DNA from: Erigeron canadensis
Lineage: Eukaryota; Streptophyta; Magnoliopsida; Asterales; Asteraceae
Reading direction: 5' to 3'
Length of the DNA: 64,000 bases
Assembly (NCBI RefSeq): GCF_010389155.1
Contig: NC_057769.1
Coordinates: 15,996,735 to 16,060,734, forward strand
The notes under the pieces are model-generated. The model was not told the origin of the DNA and did not search any database. It worked only from the letters and a program-made list of their open reading frames with translations. This document shows, piece after piece, positions 21,577-33,300 of this stretch; position 1 is the stretch's first letter; the number at the start of each line of letters is the position of its first letter. The position numbers were made by a program, and so were the translations under genes.

Positions 21577-24500
21577 ATGGCTTCCTCGTCAACCAACACT
21601 GCTGTTGCTCAATACCTGAATTCTCTTGTCTATCATGATCATCTCGTTGGACGTACTAATTCTCCACCGAAGTTAGTTTCATTGGCTGACTTTTGGGCTT
21701 GGAGAGGTTGATTTGAAGATTATATTCAACGAGAAGATTTGAACATGTGGATTATGATCACTGAAGGATATGAATGGCCAACTCTTACTGTAAACGGTGT
21801 TACAACTAATTACAAGGTAGGAGCGTTAAAAGGCGAAGAAAAATCCTTATATGCTGTTGAAGTTAAGGCTCTTTCTACTCTTAGGATGTGCATTCCTCAA
21901 GAATTAGTGCACCTTTTTCCTAAGCAGGAGTACAAGACTTCAAAGCAATTGTTCGATGCTATTGAAGCTCACTGTGAAGGTGATCCATTATTGAAGCAAA
22001 ATAGAGTTAAGATGCTTAAGAAACAATTTGATTGCTTTAATGCTACCAAGAACGAACAAGTTGAGGATCTTATCTTGAGATTTCAACATCTTCTTGCTGA
22101 GTTAGCCTATTTTGATCTTAAGTATACTCCTACTGAGATAGTGGATAAATTCTTGGATGGTTTGCCGAAAGCTTATAAAGAATTTCGTCATGGATTGCAA
22201 GAAAGAGATGATTATGCATCTCTTCGTATAGATGGTGTTATATCCATATTAAGAAACAGAGAAATGAAGGATAAGGCAAAGGATCTCCAAGACAACTTTA
22301 CACAAGATCCATCTCTTTATCATGCCACTATGAAAAATCCTACAGCTGATATTAATGCATTCTTTTCTGGGGTTGGTACTTCTGGCACGAAAGAGGGTTC
22401 TAATTGTGTTATGGATGGAGATGATTCTGCCGGTTTCATGGCTTCTGATGCTGGTTTCAAGGCTCGAAAGACAAATGAGAATGCTAAGCCAGGAAATATG
22501 AAGTTTGGTAACATTTCATCTACTTCTGCTGGTTACAAGTCTATGCCCATGGATATGAAATCTGCTGAGGGAAGGATGAATGTATTTGCCGCAATGTGTG
22601 TTGCACATGAAGCTTTTGTTGCAGGGAGGATCACGGATCCAACACTCATTGATGAAGATTATGACCAAATAGATCCAGATGATGTTGAAGAAATGGATCT
22701 GAAATGGAATTTAGCGATGATCACCAGGAGAGTGCAACGGTTTATGCAACGAACAGGTCGACAGCTTATTGGGGGTACTCAGGGCTTTGACAAGTCAACG
22801 GTTAAGTGCTATAATTGCGATGGCTTTGGACATTTTGCCAAAGCATGTCAACGACCAAAGAGAGATGTCAACGTTACCCCTACCCGTCAAGATAGAGGTG
22901 GTAATCGTCCTTTTAATCCGATTGCAAGTAGAGATCTCTTGTTGATTGAAGATACTACTGGAAATAGCAATGACAAGGCTATCGTAGCTGCTCAACCTGA
23001 TGGTTCTTATGTCTGGAATCTTCCACAGGATGAGACTAATAATGCTTATTTGGCCGAAATAGTTGATGATATGGCTCAAATAGCAGATTCTGTTGAGGAT
23101 TTCTTGGACACCTCAGTTTACCACAGTGATGAGCATCTGTATGAAAATGCTCAAAGCTCGAACTTGGAATCTTCTACTCAGGTATATGACACTGATTCTG
23201 AGTCTGATGAAGAGGTTGAGGTTGCTGATACTAAAGATTCTGGAGAGGTGAACGCTGCTGAGAACAAACACGATTCTGCTACTGAAAAGGTTGAAAAGAC
23301 GATTGAAGAGCAGATGAAGGAGTATGAAATTCCAGCAGGCATGAGTGTGGATGACTTTGTCGCATACATGGCAGACTGCAAAGAAGCAGATCAACAGGTA
23401 TCTTACTCTCTTCGTACTATTGTTCATGTTTGCAAAATTGTTAATCGAATGTTTGATGAAATTGAACAAAAGAATGAACTAATTAAGCATTTAGAATCTG
23501 TTGTTAATGCTGCTCATGAAGAAAGAGATCAGTTGATTAAAAAAGATTTAATTGTCACTGATAGAGAAAAATTTTTAAAGGATAGGATTAAATCTTTAGA
23601 GTCTGACATTAATGCTATGAAAGACAAAGTTAAACATGCTGTGGCTGTAGAAAGAGTAGGTGGTGAAGCTTATGCATTATTAGCTAAGAAGTGTTCTACT
23701 ATTGAGAAAGAACTGGCTGATGCTAGAATAGAAATAGTGGACTTACAAGCTAAGGTTGATTCAGCTAGACATGATGAGCTTTTGATGCACATGAAAAAGT
23801 TTGAGGACTCTCCATCTAAGAGTTCTGACACTGCTAAGGTTTCTTACAATAGCATGCCTCCTCCTTTCAACCTAGTGTTGATGTTGGTAAATCAAAAGAC
23901 TCGTCTCCTAAGCCTACTTTGACTGAGGAGACAGCAGAGTCTAAAGGAGTTTCTTCTCAACCTACCAAGGAAGAGAAATTGAAAGGTGTCGTCCTAGATT
24001 CGTCCACTTCTCATGGTCAAAAAGACAGTATTACTCACTTTACACTTCGTAAGAGTAGTAGGGTCTACACTGAGTTAGAATTTCCGTTATCATCTATTGA
24101 CCCTAAGAGGATTGATAAAGTCTGGGATGTTGATATTAAGGATATTAAGGTAAACTCCTTTACCTAAGCAGTCTAGGGATAGTCAATCTGAAGATGAATT
24201 AGTTGTTAATGTCGAGGCAACTAAGGCTTTGAAGCATATCTTAATGCCTGCTCGAAAGAAGTCCCCAAGTAAGTCTAGGATATCACCGACCAAACGAGAC
24301 CATAAGGATCCTAGTAAAACAAGTAAATCAGTGGACAATAGTGAATCTGTAAGTACCAATAATAAGGTAGATACAAAGAAAAAAACCAAGGTCCTCTCTT
24401 GCTTTGCTTGTCATGAAAAAGGTCATGTTTACAGTGTATGTCCTAATCGACCTCGGAGATTGAGTTCTCCTTCAAAGGTTTCCACCTCGGAAGGAAAAAG

Positions 24501-24894
24501 GGGGTTGGGTAATGATAAACAGGTTCATGAAACTAAAGTTCAATCTTCTTCAAAACTGTTTACTATACCTCAACGACGTGAATCTCCACCAAAAGGTTCT
24601 TCCCTTATGGGACAAAGATTCACTACCCCTAGTGGGAGTTCGAGTCGGTCACAAACACCTTCAAGTCGTAATTCATTTTCTGACCAAATTCATTCAAGTG
24701 TTAGACCCTCTTTTGGTCTTCATTCCCCAAGACCTTCTCCAACGAGCGGTCAGACGTCTTCTCCAGTGAGAAGACAAGTTGAGAATCAAGTCACACCCAC
24801 GGCTTCTAGCAATGGATATTGGACTGAACTGTTTCTCAAGGATGAGAAGGGACGACCCAAACCTATGAAGGTTTGGGTCCCCAATGATAACTAA
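21577..24894 (+). pseudogene. Gag of element A, two zinc knuckles
   Basis: ATG at 21577 follows the word-rich leader and begins MASSSTNTAVAQYLNSLVYH. A CGA-to-TGA-type stop follows at WAWRG, and the frame then runs open from 21713 to 23922. The N-terminal UBN2-type domain has YKTSKQLFDAIEAHCEGD, QNRVKMLKKQF and VDKFLDGLPKAYKEF. The first CCHC knuckle is CYNCDGFGHFAKACQRP (about 22808). An acidic region, the conserved FVAYMADCKEADQQVSYSL, and a long coiled coil to about 23800 follow. A frameshift at about 23915 leads to 23919-24167, and another frame (24229-24894) holds the second knuckle CFACHEKGHVYSVCP and ends KPMKVWVPNDN. Gag would build the particle and bind RNA. The breaks prevent a full product. 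Confidence 0.88.
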
Positions 24895-25200
24895 TATTTC
24901 TCATTTTAAGTGCAGGGAGTTCCTAGGAAACCTATTCATTTGTGGTACCTTGACAGTGGATGCTCCAGGTACATGACAGGGGACAAGAAGCTCTTGTCCA
25001 ATTATACTGGTATAAATGGGTCATATGTTAGTTTTGCTGGTTCCAAGGGCGGCAACATCACCGGTCAAGGAGATATCGTCAATGGACAACTAACTCTAGA
25101 AAGAGTCAACTATGTGGAACAACTTACTCACAATCTAATGAGTGTCTCACAGATCTGTGATAAGGGCAACAATGTTCATTTCACAGAAAAGGAGGCATAA
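24895..25200 (+). pseudogene. Protease of element A
   Basis: The frame 24910-25200 starts QGVPRKPIHLWYLDSGCSR, with the copia active site DSG, and runs through MTGDKKLLSNY, GGNITGQGDIVNGQLTLERV and LMSVSQICDKGNNVHFTEKE. A TAA stop at 25198-25200 separates it from the zinc-binding and integrase part in the same frame. It would cleave gag-pol. The gag frame ends a few codons earlier, so a read-through or frameshift step may have joined gag and pol in the working ancestor. Confidence 0.87.
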
Positions 25201-26261
25201 ATCTTGAAGCCGGGTTTTGTTATTCCAGAAGAATGGATTATGCTCAAAGCTCCTAGGAAGAGAGACATCTATGGTTTACTTTTAGGTGTTGATAATCCAA
25301 AGGAGCCCCTTTGTTTGTTGAGCAAGGCAAATGAGTCTGAATCTCTCCTATGGCATCGTAGAATGGGACATATCAACTTTCGGAAGATGAATGAACTTAT
25401 CAGTCTTGGGTTAGTTGATGGTGTGCCTGTTAAGAAGTTTGGGATGGAAGATAAGTGTGTACCGTGTTTGAAAGGGAAGCAACATAAGAATCCGCATAAA
25501 TCCAAAGTACTCAACTCTATTTCCAAACCATTCGAATTACTTCATATAGATCTCTTTGGTCCTGTGAACAAAAGAAGCATTGGAGGGATGTCTTACTGTT
25601 TGGTGATCACTGACGATTACTCGAGGTACTCATGGGTATTTTTTCTGAAGACCAAGGATGAGACTGCCGAACGATTTATGGATTTTGTCAAGCAAGTTGA
25701 AAATGTCCATGGAGTCAAAGTTAAGAGAATCAGGAGTGACAATGGTACTGAGTTCAAGAATAATACTATTACTGTATTTTGCTTGACCAAAGGAATTCAA
25801 CATCAGTACAGTGCACCATATGAGCCACAACAGAATGGAGTGGCTGAACGGAAGAACAGGACGTTAATTGAGACAGCCAGGACGATGCTTGCTGATTCAG
25901 GGCTTCTTATTACTTTCTAGGAGAGGCAGTGAATACAGCTTGTCACATTCTGAATCGGGTTTTGACAGTTAAACGGTTTAAGAAGACTAGTTATGAACTG
26001 TTGCACAACAAAAAGCCCAATTTACAGAATGTTGAGCCTTTCGGTGTTCCGTGCACTTTTCTTAAAACTCTTCCTCAAGGGAAATTTGAACCTAAATCTG
26101 AGGAGGGTTTCTTTTTGGGTTATGTTCCAAGTACACCGATTAGGCGTGTGTACAATCAGAAGACTGGCAAAGTAGATCTTGGTACAAATGTCGTAATTGT
26201 CAGTCATAAACCTGTTGTACACCTTGGTCCTGCTAATAATTTTGATTATGATGGAATTTGA
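25201..26261 (+). pseudogene. Pre-integrase and integrase of element A
   Basis: After LKPGFVIPEEWIMLKAPRK comes the HHCC-like region (LLWHRRMGHINFRKM, CVPCLKGKQ). The integrase core shows all three acidic residues: LLHIDLFGPVNKRS, RIRSDNGTEFKNN and PQQNGVAERKNRTLIE. A stop follows LADSGLLITF at 25918-25920, and the C-terminal domain continues in another frame (25929-26261) with EPFGVPCTFLKTLPQ, EEGFFLGYVPSTP and RRVYNQKTGKVDLG. The frame ends at the deletion junction at about 26250-26262. The catalytic core itself is better kept than in B. Truncated by one stop and one frame shift. Confidence 0.88.
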
Positions 26262-27153
26262 ACAGAGCATGAAGGCTAAGTTTGAGATGAGTGCTATGGG
26301 GGAATTAACCTTCTTTCTTGGACTACAGGTGGATCAACTGAAGGATGGCTTCTTTATACATCAGACCAAGTACGTCAAAGATCTGCTTACTCGGTTTAAC
26401 ATGTCTGATGCTAAGGATGCTGTTACTCCCATTAAGACTAATCATGGGTTGTGTCCTGATAAGCCTAATGATCCATCCATCGATGCCACTCAATATCGAG
26501 CTATCATTGGATCCTTGATGTATCTGACAGCCTCACGTCCAGATATTACCTTTGCTGTTTCTATGTGTGCTAGATATCAGGCTAATCCGAAAGAGTCTCA
26601 CTTGAAAGCTGCAAAAAGAATCCTTCGTTATGTGAAAGCCAAGCCTCATCTAGGTCTTTGGTATCCCATGTATGGTTCTTTTGACTTCGTAGCTTATACT
26701 GATTCGGATTATGGTGGTGACAACTCGGATAGGAAATCAACGTCAGGTGGATGTCAGCTTTTAGGGGGGAGAATTGTATCGTGGCAGTGCAAAAAGCAGA
26801 CATCTGTTGCACAATCATCCTGTGAAGCAGAGTACATTGCTGCTGGATATTGCTGTTCTCAGGTGCTTTGGATACAGCAACAACTGCGCGATTATGGTAT
26901 GAACATCTCCAATACTCCCATTTGTATTGATAATAAATCTGCCATAGATATTACCAAGAATCCGAAAAACTTTAAAGTCACCAAGCACATAGATATAAAG
27001 TATCATTTCATACGTGACTGTTTTGAGAAAAAGCTTATTCATTTAGAAAAGGTTATTACTGATGATAATCTTGCTGATCTATACACTAAAGCTTTTGATG
27101 GACCTCGTCTTGAGTTGTTATTTCAACTCAATGGTATGAAGAATGCCGAGTAG
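26262..27153 (+). pseudogene. RNase H and RT tail of element A, RT core deleted
   Basis: The open frame resumes with FEQSMKAKFEMSAMGELTFF, the part of copia RT that normally follows the YVDD box by about a dozen residues. Everything between the integrase C-terminal linker and this point, including the RT fingers and palm with its catalytic aspartates, is missing; the equivalent in B is 18287-17490. RNase H is complete, with AYTDSDYGG, DRKSTSGGC, QSSCEAEYIAAG, DNKSAID and TKHIDIKYHFIRDC, ending MKNAE at 27153. Lacking the RT core, this element could only have been copied by enzymes from another element, unless the deletion came after insertion. Confidence 0.9.
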
Positions 27154-28215
27154 TTTCTCTCAAAGAACTTAAAATTATTTTTGTGTGTCTTTGTAGTGTA
27201 AGTCGTACATAGATAGAGTCATAAAAAAAATAAATACAAAAAGAGTTGTCTTAGTATATGTTTGTAAATATCTAGTGTCAGAAAAATACAAAAACATTGA
27301 AAAATAGAAAATCCAAAAATATGAATAAAGTAAGGTTACTGCGCTAAATGATGAGAAGTGACGATACTTTAGCTTTTAAGCCTGCTTAATCGTAATATAA
27401 CTGATTAGTTCAGTGATTACAATTTGGGATATATCGGTAGACACAAAGTACCAAGGTTTCCTTCAATCTGAACTTAAATTATATAATGTTCTTGTGGGAA
27501 ACATATTCAGATATATGGCTGAGATTGCTTGCTTTTCAGTAATGAATTGATCTAGTCCTTAAATTTTGTGAAAGATCTAGCATTACTCTAAGATTTGTTC
27601 AATGAATAGGCACGAACCTCTACCAATCATGAACATAAAAGTAAATGTGATATTGTTATGCAAATCAATTATATGCAAACTAAGGGGCTAATGTGGTCTT
27701 TGAGATTCGGACAAGTATGTCCTCGGGGTATCTTTGTATACCTAGCCGATCTAAAGCTTCCAACTTGGGATAGGTTGTCGGAAAGTTCGCTACATGGATC
27801 TCATAGAAAATCACGGGTTCCTTATAAATCATGAAATGCAGACGCAAATATGTGAAATCACAAAGTAATTCAATTCAGTTATCCACAAAGTGTCTCATGA
27901 TTGGTTAAGGATGTTCTTGAATATATTGAACACTTTTTATTTTAGTGCTTGTATCGATTACGGAAGTATATCTGAATGTGGGTTACATAAGTTCGCAAAC
28001 TATTCAAATGGCATATTAGGCTACTCGGGTTACATGGTGACTGTCCTTGGCCAGGGTATGTCGAAAGTGTCATAACACAAAGGAAACTGGACGTACCGAG
28101 TGTTTAAGAGGACAAACACACCGGTAATCGCTGTTGGGTCACGGTTCAGAACTTATAATAAGAGAATTATTTCTCACCCGCAGGCTTATGTAACATGCTA
28201 ACCTGATCTAATCAG
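27154..28215 (+). other. Conserved non-coding block after pol, element A copy
   Basis: This stretch starts at the RNase H stop and corresponds to 16620-15600 (minus) of element B at roughly nine bases in ten. There is no open frame of note; the longest (27890-28075) is not kept in B. It ends with TTATTTCTCACCCGCAGGCT, in the form of a pyrimidine tract and 3' splice site. Conservation between two elements whose LTRs and 3' proteins are very different suggests selection on RNA or DNA function. Confidence 0.7.
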
Positions 28216-29440
28216 CAGTAATCATGCATACTGTAAATAATGTATAAAGTCAAGTTAATTAGAATCTAGATTAGTTTATTATTCTGCAATTTTTATTCTG
28301 TGTTATTTTTCTTTTTATTGAGTCAAAATAGTATTTTTATAAGTTCTTATTGCACGAGAGATCCTATTCAAATTCTGAGTATATGTTTTGCTGAATTCCT
28401 TCATATGAATTTTAATGAGGATGTATAGTTTGTTTACAAAGAAGATTTTCTAATATGGACATTAATTTGTTTAAGTTTAGAAATGATCTTTTCAAGTGTT
28501 ATGTGAAATGTCAAAGTTATTTGAAATCTCACAATTTTCGCTTGTCACTAAGTTATTAATCGGGTTTGTTGAAATTTGTTTGGTGACATTTTAGGGTTTG
28601 ACAAGAAATGACCTCCCTTGATCTTTTGTTAGATTTTTAGTTATTTCATATTTGTTAACCCTGATTGAGTGTGATTGTAACTTGAATTTTCTGCATTATA
28701 CTGTTTTGTTCTCAATGCGTTGATGAGTTATGTGGTAAGTGTGCAGTGTTCAGGTTCGGAAGATAAAGTTGGAGTGCTGATTTCTGTTTATACATCGTTA
28801 TTCACACGGATGATATCATGACGATAAGATCCTTGGTGTGTAGTGATAATATTTGTAATGCAGATTTGAGCATGTGAAGGATGAATACATGAATTTGTTT
28901 TTGGAATAGTTATTTATTTATGATTCATGTATTTAATGAAAATAATCAAATTTGATATTAGTTTCTTTTGAATTTCATGCTGTAATTTATGACATCCTTT
29001 TGGAAACTTTACTAAGTTCTTCAGTGAATTTTTGTTGGATTATTCATTGTTTGTTAGTTTTGTAGACGGCATCTAGTATGGGACTTAAGTGTTTCAAGAT
29101 GGTTTGCCGTCATGCATATCTATGATCAAAGGAAGTTCTCGGTGTAATAATCGTTATTGGTAATGAGGTTCATATTTAAATTGATTATTTTCAGGTTTGT
29201 TTATGGATAGCGTTTAAACCATGGGTTTTCATTCAAGATTATAATGTTCGGTTATCTACTTACATTATGATTATGAATTTGGGTGCTAAGCACGTTTTTA
29301 GTACAAGGCATGAACAGGTTGCTTTCTAACGAGTTTTTGCTATGTACAGATTGTGATAAAGGGTTGTGTTTTGGAAGATTGCTTGGATGAAAATCTGAAA
29401 ATTTTTCAGAAACTTGCTGAAATATGGAATATTTTCAGAT
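28216..29440. other. T-rich spacer of element A
   Basis: About 1.2 kb without a credible coding frame, repeat array or RNA gene. It lies between the conserved block and the promoter-like region. Composition is T-rich on the sense strand. I found no clear match in element B. Confidence 0.5.
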
Positions 29441-29600
29441 TTGTTCTTACGAAGATAACTGCTATCTTCGTTCGAAACAATTTTGTTCAAACGAAGTTTA
29501 TCTTCGTTTGGTTAACTTTGTTTGTGAAGTTAAGCCCGACCCATAGTTGGCCCATTGTTATTTCCATATATAAAGGGGTTTTTCTTCGTTGTTACTTCAT
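29441..29600 (+). promoter_or_regulatory. LTR-like internal promoter before the 3' gene of A
   Basis: Two hairpins repeat those of the LTR in the same order and with the same 5-base loops. Arms ACGAAGATA/TATCTTCGT lie at 29449-29471, and arms CAAACGAAG/CTTCGTTTG at 29488-29510. They are followed by AAGCCCGACCCA and TGGCCCATTG (29532-29556) and a TATA box CATATATAAAGG (29565-29576). In the LTR the order is also hairpins, GCCCA motifs, TATA. Inferred: a second promoter that drives the 3' gene. No transcript evidence is available here. Confidence 0.6.
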
Positions 29601-30365
29601 CAAACGAAAATTACTTTTATTTTCAAGCAAAACCCTAAAACCCAAATTTTTTTCTTTTCTCTCACTTTAATTCGTTTTCTTGATTCGTTGTGCAAACTGA
29701 GATCTAAGTAAGTGTTTAATGTTCTTTTCATTCACGAATACGATTTAGGTTTCCATGTATCTTCGATTTGATTTGTGTTGATTATGTTTATAAAATTCTT
29801 GTAATCATTCACCTGGTTTACTCAAACGAATTTAGACTTGTGTGAACGAATTTAGACTTTAGTTCAAAACGAATTTAGATGTGTGCACATGGACTTAGAT
29901 TTTGAATTGAACGAATTTAACTTGGGTAGAAACGAAGTTACTTTTAGATGATGCCTTACGAACTTAGACCCAAGTTGATAAGGAACAAACTTAGCTAAGT
30001 TTAACACCCTTAGGTTTATTCAAACGAACTTAGACTTCGTTTATAAGTTACGAACTTAGAAGATAAGTTTTATAACTTACGAACTTGCATGTACAGTTTA
30101 GTCTTTACGAACTTAAACTTCGTTAGCTGTAAATTTAGATTTAATTCTTACGAACTTAAAATCTATTTTCGTTTGGACATTGCTTACGAATTTAGCTTTT
30201 ATCTTCGTTCAGTATACTTAACGAACTTAGTGTTTATCTTCGTTCAGTCTTATTTTGAGAAATTAAGGATTAGGGTTTTTCAAATTAGGGTTTTTTTTTC
30301 GATTCTGCAATTCATTTATCGTGATTATTTATATTTGTTTCGATATTTTGGTTGGTTTTGCAGAA
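29601..30365 (+). promoter_or_regulatory. Leader and probable leader intron of the 3' gene of A
   Basis: Downstream of the TATA box comes a short exon-like stretch, then GTAAGTG at 29708 (a good 5' splice site) and, at 30350-30363, GGTTGGTTTTGCAG, a good 3' splice site two bases before the ATG at 30366. The 656 bases between repeat ACGAATTTAGA and ACGAACTTAGA, so they carry the AACGAA word throughout. Element B has a splice-acceptor-like tract two bases before its ATG as well. Splicing is inferred, not shown. Confidence 0.5.
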
Positions 30366-33300
30366 ATGGCTCTCGCTCCACGTCAATTTGTGAAAAAGCA
30401 TAATATTGCACTAAATCTAGATCCCGATCAGCACAATTGCTAGCATTTTCATGACATGTTCAACTATATTGCTCGCTCGCGATTATTTTTTGCTTTTTGT
30501 GATTCGCCTGTAACAACCGTACTTTTAATATTATATATGTGCTAGTTAGGTTGGTCTACGTTCCCGCAAGCCCTAGTTATACTTGAAGCTAGTAGGTAAT
30601 GCCCCAAATTAGTAATCTAAAGCTAATGATATGTATAAGAATTTCCTAATGAAAATACCTCGGAACAAAAATTTTTAGAGGTGATCAATCGATACGATAA
30701 TAATAACTTAAGACTCGCAAATTGAGATACCAATCAAAATTCCTATAGATTGCCCAACAAATCAAAAATAAAACCAAATCAAGAGGATATGATCATGATA
30801 AATAAAATTTTCAACTAAAAATATAATTGGAAGTATTATGTACGTAAAAGCGTCAAAAACTAAATAAGTAAGCATATAAGCTTAAAAATTAATACAAATT
30901 TACAACCAATGATCTATGTAACCAACTAAAAGTACAAAAATATATCCTTACACATAAATATACATGACTTATACATCCATGAACATATTCCTAACTAAAA
31001 CAACCAATTACTTACATTTAACTAACTAAACACTTACAAAACAAATACATAATTAACATATACTTATACAACAACTTATACATTATAATTTAAAAAAAAA
31101 AAAAAAAGATAAAACCCCTCCAAATCCCCTCATGAGGCCGGCCCCTTTCCCCCCCTCACACACTCCACATTTTTGAATATTACATCTTCCAACTCTCCCT
31201 TGAAACTCACACAAAACACATTCTTCACCTTTTACACACACAAGCTTCTATTCTCTCTAGAAAAACACTTCTCCTCTCCTTCTTCCTCTCTTCATTTCGG
31301 CTGGAAAAAAAAAGGGCAAAAGGGCAAGCAAAAATCAACTTAAACTTGTATTAATAATAAGGGTTTAGGTTAGATTAAGCAAGGGTTTGATTAAGCTACA
31401 TATTAAGGGTTGTTTAAGGTTGAAACAAGGGTTGTTGGAGGCTTAAGGAGTCACGAAATTTCTGCCATATATCCATCTTTTCTTCATCTCAAAGTGTTCT
31501 TCAAGGGTATATATCTTCATCTCTTTATTAGATTAATCTTGTTTTTGTTCATATTAAAAAGGTTTTATCAAAAGTCCATGTTTTCTTCATGTTTCTCTTG
31601 AAAATACACTTGATGAGGGCAAAGTTGATAGGATCTTTCTTTCCATGCTCATGCATGTTGAATCCATGAAGAAAGATTCAAGGATTCAACTAGTTTAAGA
31701 CCCAAAAGTGTGGATATATGTTTAATAGTCTTTGATGAGCTTGAGTTCTGTCAAACCGCGGCGTTCGGTACACTACTATTTACTCTGAAAGTGGAGGCCT
31801 GTAGTTAGTTAGTTGCGCAACTAGGTTTCGTCCGCCCACCCAAAGCGTACCGTTGGAAGGTTGGTTGCCTTCGTGACAACCTCCACTTCTAGTCTGGCCC
31901 CCGGGTGTTCTAACTACCTTAAGATAATCGGGCGTCTCCATGGCACGACCCATTATCATCATTGTTATTATTATTACGGCACTTGATTGACAGCTTGTGC
32001 TATGAATTGAATTATTGGATTGTAATCGAACTTGAATAAAATGGTAGTAGTAGTGGCTCAAGTATATACTCATCTAAGATAATGGAATTAGACCCTTGTG
32101 GTCATATGACAAGGATTTATTTACATGGGTTAAAATTGAGTTGAACAAACGATTATCAAAGGATGAATTGGAAATATTCATGGAAATTGGTGATTCCTAA
32201 TTTATTTTGTGATGATGTGTATATATGCTTATTGTATTAGTTAAAAATCTATGAACTCACTCAACTCTCGTAGTTGACACTTTTTCTTCATGCTTTTCAG
32301 GTTTAGAGCAGTAGGTTTGCTTATGGACCGCTTTTGGACATTGTGTTTGTTTGGTGAACGAAGACATGTAATGCAAACAATTTATCTTTTATTCGGATTT
32401 GGACTTATGTAATGATTTTTAACACTTTACTTTGAACTATGTAATCGTTTAATTTGGAACGGTTTTAAGACTTTAATTAAGATGTTTTCCATTTAATCTT
32501 TTGTACCATGTCGTTCTGTGGCATCTCGTGTTTCCGCCGTAGTCGGGGTGTTACATCGCCAAGACTGGTTAGGCAGTATATTGATTCTTTCTGGTCCACT
32601 GCTCACGAAGTCATGGTTGAAGGACAGAGTTTTGTACGTGCTACTGTTGCAGGCACAACTTTTGATTTCAATGCTGAATCGCTCCGCACTATTTTACATC
32701 TAGGAGCAGAACCAGACGTCGAAGAAGAGGAAGACGTTGAGATGACATACGAGTTCGCCCTTCTTCTTCGTTGCTTTCAAAGGATGGGATTTGTTGGACA
32801 GGTCAAGCTTCCTTTCGACAAAAGTGGGTTTCAAGGACGATGGCGTTATCTAGCATATGCATTGCTCGTCTGTTTGAGCAATCACAAGGCTGGATTTGAT
32901 CAACTGTCTGCTCAGATTGCATCGCAGATGGTTGCTTTGGTATATAATCGACCTTATCTTTTCTCCCGATATTTTTATCAAGAGTTTATTGATCAGATTA
33001 ACGCTAGGGGGAGAAAGCGATTTCTTTTGTATCCTCGCTTTGTGATGGCTATAGTTAGACATTTTTGTCCGGACTTAGAATATGACCAAGGTCCTCGCTA
33101 CGTTCTTCATGCTTGGCCTTCGCGTCTTTTTGCTGATCTTGAGGCCAATACGAGTAATGTGGCTGGTCTCCATGATCCACCACTTTTTGGTCACCTGGTT
33201 AATCCAAACTATCAATCTCGTCTTGAGAATGATATGTTTGTGGATGATGTTGATGCCGATTCTGATTCTGGTTCTTCTGAGAGTTCTGTTGATGGTTCTG

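Noticed and set aside
31410..32073. Open frames in the solo LTR of A
   Set aside because: They are short, in opposite directions, and lie within LTR sequence with no recognisable domain.
32508..32600. ATG at 32508 as the start of a 546-codon gene
   Set aside because: The first 48 bases lie inside the solo LTR (ends 32555). The true frame comes from 30366 and resumes at the duplicated TCGCC.
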